NCBI RefSeq assembly: GCF_024609785.1
Contig: NZ_JANHJQ010000025.1
Span: 1-64,000, forward strand
Reading direction: 5' to 3'
DNA: 64,000 bases
From: Pseudalkalibacillus decolorationis
GTDB taxonomy: Bacteria > Bacillota > Bacilli > Bacillales > Fictibacillaceae
How positions within the stretch are numbered: the first letter of the stretch is position 1; every line of letters begins with the position of its first letter. The notes under the pieces were generated by a model that saw nothing but the letters and a program-made list of their open reading frames with translations, was not told the DNA's origin and searched no databases. Shown here in pieces: positions 61,530-64,000 of this stretch. A program made the translations under genes and the position numbers.

Positions 61530-62798
61530 TCACTTTGTTAAGAACAAGGATATTTCAGGGAAAATAACTACAATCGCAAGCACTAACACCATCAAGAAGA
61601 AAAACGGTACAACACCTCGAACGACTTCACCAACTTTCTCCCTAGATATCCCGCTGACAACAAATAAGTTCAACCCAACAGGAGGTGTAATCATGGCAAT
61701 TTCTAGGTTGATGGTAAGGATAATTGCAAAATGAATCGGATTGATATTAAACAGTGCCAAAATCGGTAAGAAGATTGGAACTGTAATGAGAATGATTGCA
61801 GCTGACTCTAAAAACATTCCCATAATGAAAATCAATAAATTGACAGCAATCAAGAAGATCCATTTATTGGCCACATTAGCATTCATCCAGGAAGCCAGAT
61901 CCTGCGGTACCTGAGCAACTGTTAGGAACATACCGAAAACGACTGCAGAAGCGATAATCAAATAAATCATTGATGTAATATTAATAGATTCATTGACCAT
62001 ACTCCTAAACTTTTTGAAAGTAAGCTCTCGGTAAATGAACAAAGATACGACAACTGAATATAGACAGGCAAGAAAAGAGGCTTCAGTTGGGGTAACAACA
62101 CCACCATAAATACCACCCAATATGAGTATTGGAAGTAGAAACCCCCATATGGCTTTAAGGCTTTTCTTCCACCGATTGGACCAGGTTTGTTTAGGTAAAG
62201 AGCCGTAGTTATTGATCCTTGCATAAATGATAGCTGTTAAAATTAAAGTCCCCCCTAAAAGAATACCTGGGATTACACCAGCCATAAATAACTGACTAAT
62301 CGACTCTTCTGCTACAACACCATAAAGAATTAAAGGAATGGAGGGTGGAATTAGAATCCCTAATGTACCAGCACAAGCAATAAGTCCCATTGCATAACGT
62401 TTTTTATAGCCTGCATTTACAAGTCCTGGAATCATAATACTTCCGATCGCGGCGGCTGTAGCGGGACTTGAACCCGAAATCGCAGCAAAAATCATACATG
62501 CAAGAATCGTTACAACAGCAAGACCTCCACGCATATGGCCAACCCAAGCTTTCAAAGCTTCGATCAAATGCCGAGAGATCCCACCCTTTGACATGATAAT
62601 TCCTGTAAATACGAATCCGGGTATAGCCATTAATGAAACGTGAGTTAACTGACTAAACATTTTCTGAATAATTGTATACATTGTAAAGTCAATCATATTC
62701 AATGCTAGAATACTGGATAAACCGAGGCTTATCGCCACAGGCACCCGAATGAGACAAAGAAAGATGAAAGCCAAGAATAACGCTAGTACCGGACTCAT
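61530..62798 (-). CDS. dctM: TRAP transporter large permease (DctM)
   Basis: The 422-aa protein has about twelve membrane helices with the DctM motifs 'HVSLMAIPGFVFTGIIMSKGGISRHLIEA', 'ACMIFAAISGSSPATAAAIGSIMIP' and 'LGILIPPSIPLILYGVVAEESISQLF'. It overlaps dctQ by 4 bp. The substrate-binding protein DctP is not encoded between the small permease and the right edge. Confidence 0.94.
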   Translation of the reverse strand: MSPVLALFLAFIFLCLIRVPVAISLGLSSILALNMIDFTMYTIIQKMFSQLTHVSLMAIPGFVFTGIIMSKGGISRHLIEALKAWVGHMRGGLAVVTILACMIFAAISGSSPATAAAIGSIMIPGLVNAGYKKRYAMGLIACAGTLGILIPPSIPLILYGVVAEESISQLFMAGVIPGILLGGTLILTAIIYARINNYGSLPKQTWSNRWKKSLKAIWGFLLPILILGGIYGGVVTPTEASFLACLYSVVVSLFIYRELTFKKFRSMVNESINITSMIYLIIASAVVFGMFLTVAQVPQDLASWMNANVANKWIFLIAVNLLIFIMGMFLESAAIILITVPIFLPILALFNINPIHFAIILTINLEIAMITPPVGLNLFVVSGISREKVGEVVRGVVPFFFLMVLVLAIVVIFPEISLFLTK

Positions 62799-63346
62799 AC
62801 GGACATTTCTCCTTTCTTATCATTTGAAACATACTCCTCATGCTCCAAATGAACTACGTCTCCAACTACTTCCTTTTCATCTCCGATAATAGCTTTATAG
62901 GTTTTGAAAGCAAAATAAATTCCGAGTAGAGCCATGGAAAAAGGCAAGATGAGATACGTCAGCCAAATAGGTATTCCGAGAGCAACTGTTACATACCCAG
63001 TCCCATATTCGTCAATCACCATTTTCACACTCGTAACCAGCATGAATATGGCAAAACCTAATCCGAATAGGTTGCTTATGACTGCCACTATTCTTTTTAC
63101 TGGTAAAGGGAGTCGATCATAAACGACGTCAACCGCAATATGATGGTTTTCTTTGAGGGCTCTTCCGAAGCCTAAAAAAATTGCCCAAGGTAATAAAATG
63201 CTAACAATTTCAAGGATTCCGAATTGTGGAGAATTCAGGACATAGCGCATGAAAACTCCATATAAAATGATCACAACCGCACTCAAAAACAAAATAGCCG
63301 TGATGAACTCTTCTATATGATCTAGCCATTTTAATATTTTTTTCAT
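62795..63346 (-). CDS. dctQ: TRAP transporter small permease (DctQ)
   Basis: From ATG 63346 (AAGGGGGATTAT upstream) the ~183-aa protein has four helices and the DctQ pattern 'VFMRYVLNSPQFGILEIVSILLPWAIFLGFGRALKENHHIAVDVVYDRLP' in segments. It pairs with DctM for sodium-driven uptake of a C4/C5 dicarboxylate. It is the first gene of the island as seen here. Confidence 0.92.
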   Translation of the reverse strand: MKKILKWLDHIEEFITAILFLSAVVIILYGVFMRYVLNSPQFGILEIVSILLPWAIFLGFGRALKENHHIAVDVVYDRLPLPVKRIVAVISNLFGLGFAIFMLVTSVKMVIDEYGTGYVTVALGIPIWLTYLILPFSMALLGIYFAFKTYKAIIGDEKEVVGDVVHLEHEEYVSNDKKGEMSV

Positions 63347-63424
63347 ATAATCCCCCTTAGAATTTTTTAATGCATTTCTCAGAACAGTACACACCCCTCC
63401 CGGTCAGTACTTACATTAAATGAA

Positions 63425-63438
63425 GGAAACCGCTTTCA
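63425..63438 (-). promoter_or_regulatory. Probable CcpA site (cre) upstream of the TRAP genes
   Basis: On the minus strand TGAAAGCGGTTTCC fits the cre consensus TGWAANCGNTNWCA at 13 of 14 positions. It lies about 80 bp before dctQ and suggests carbon-catabolite repression of the organic-acid island. Confidence 0.6.
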
Positions 63439-63550
63439 AAAATTCATTTTTACTATTAACTTGTACCTCCTTTCTGAAATATTATAATTTTTTGAAAATT
63501 AATAATAGATTTAGTAGGTAAAGAAATGCTTTTGTAATTAAAATAATTAA

Positions 63551-63767
63551 GAAAAGCGCAAGCGCCCTGCTTAGCCACGAAGGTCACTGGAAGACCGACG
63601 AGGAGGCTGTTGCCGCCACAGGAGGACTGAAGTGATCCAAGTGGTTGGGCGCTGAAGCTGGACATTACATCCATGCCGCAAACTTTTATACTTTCTTAAC
63701 GTGTAAGAAAAGCGCAAGCGACCGTTTAGGTCCGACGGGCGCTGGAGCTAGACATTACATAGATGTT
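63551..63767 (+). repeat. Two copies of dispersed repeat family A joined by a family B fragment
   Basis: The first copy (about 63551-63675) starts GAAAAGCGCAAGCGCCCTGC and ends GGGCGCTGAAGC then TGGACATTACAT. Its middle differs from other copies (GACCGACGAGGAGGC, CCGCCACAGGAGG). The core ACTTTCTTAACGTGTAA follows. A short second copy (about 63707-63758) again ends TAGCTAGACATTACAT. This fills the gap between dctQ and the response regulator gene. Confidence 0.8.
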
Positions 63768-64000
63768 GCTTTTAAGTATGGCTTAATTCGATCTGTATTT
63801 TCTTTATTAATGTAATAAGTATGGATGGGACGTCCTGTCTTTTTATAATTCATTTCAACGGAAACCATCTCTATTTCTGCTAAAAACTTCAGGTATTTAC
63901 GCATTGATACTCTTGATACTCCAACTTGAGCCGCAAGGTTTTCAGTAGAGAATTTTTCTTTACTATCCATAAGAATTGTATCGACCACACGCTGAAGTGT
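63755..64000 (-). CDS. C-terminal part of a CitB/DctR-type response regulator (partial at right edge)
   Basis: The visible 81 residues, open to the window edge, contain the HTH of CitB/DcuR-family response regulators: 'FSTENLAAQVGVSRVSMRKYLKFLAEIEMV' in parts, then 'KKTGRPIHTYYI'. The receiver domain would lie beyond 64000. Such regulators with a CitA/DctS sensor control C4-dicarboxylate and citrate transport, so it probably controls the TRAP system to its left. Confidence 0.8.
   Translation of the reverse strand, partial: TLQRVVDTILMDSKEKFSTENLAAQVGVSRVSMRKYLKFLAEIEMVSVEMNYKKTGRPIHTYYINKENTDRIKPYLKATSM

Noticed and set aside
63456-63674. A 72-aa minus-strand protein at 63.5 kb
   Set aside because: It lies almost wholly inside dispersed repeat A, which is non-coding at its other locations, and it has no ribosome binding site.

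Overview
This 64 kb window is chromosomal DNA of a low-GC Gram-positive, most likely a member of the Bacillaceae. The evidence is strong GGAGG-type ribosome binding sites, TTG and GTG starts, sigma-A promoters with 17-bp spacers, and Bacillus-type gene orders: a cobI-type cobalamin operon, rbsRKDACB, mtlARD and adaA-adaB-alkA. I cannot fix the genus. I saw no rRNA, tRNA, CRISPR array, phage or transposase gene.

Layout. (1) 1-550: start of a gene leaving the left edge, and a 10 x 20 bp minisatellite. (2) 554-13.53 kb, minus strand: a complete anaerobic cobalamin (corrin ring) operon, cbiW-cbiH60-cbiX-cbiJ-cbiC-cbiD-cbiET-cbiL-cbiF-cbiG-cbiA-[sirC remnant]-cobA-cbiY. It sits behind a cobalamin riboswitch and an attenuator; sirC is broken by an internal deletion and an in-frame stop. 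(3) 13.6-16.5 kb, plus strand: cbiMNQO cobalt importer. (4) 16.6-22.7 kb, minus strand: GntP permease, GntR/UTRA regulator, KDG kinase, DgaF-type aldolase, DgaE-type ammonia-lyase and a COG3964-type amidohydrolase. I read this as a permease-plus-kinase (non-PTS) variant of the D-glucosaminate route. (5) 23.1-25.6 kb, plus strand: PadR regulator, HAAS-type membrane protein, a protein made of four tandem two-helix membrane repeats, and an acyl-lipid desaturase, all tightly packed. (6) 25.8-31.1 kb, minus strand: mannitol genes mtlA(CBA)-mtlR-mtlD. (7) 31.3-32.2 kb: nucleoside hydrolase. (8) 32.3-34.4 kb: alkylation-repair operon. (9) 34.7-40.6 kb: ribose operon with two palindromic RbsR/CcpA-like operators. 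(10) 40.6-48.1 kb: accessory genes: a second minisatellite, DoxX, MFS/MarR, a HepT-MntA toxin-antitoxin pair, small unknown proteins, and an LmrA/YxaF-type TetR regulator. Most of it lies between two inverted ~100 bp repeats. (11) 48.15-63.4 kb, minus strand: a 15-gene organic-acid island.

The island is the most interesting region. CoA-transferase III, MaoC hydratase, CitE-like lyase, MmgE/PrpD protein, acyl-CoA dehydrogenase and TRAP permeases reproduce the gene content of the itaconate-degradation operon known from Pseudomonas aeruginosa. Here these are joined with a D-tartrate-dehydratase-like enolase-superfamily enzyme, a two-subunit class I fumarase/tartrate dehydratase, FumC, a DASS transporter, a 3-hydroxyacid dehydrogenase and an FCD-type GntR regulator. 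Two near-identical palindromes upstream of two of its transcription units are the likely operators. A truncated CitB/DctR-type response regulator lies at the right edge.

Two dispersed intergenic repeat families tie the window together. One has 'AAGCGCAAGCGCCC...AGCTAGACATTACAT' ends; the other has the core 'ACTTTCTTAACGTG'.
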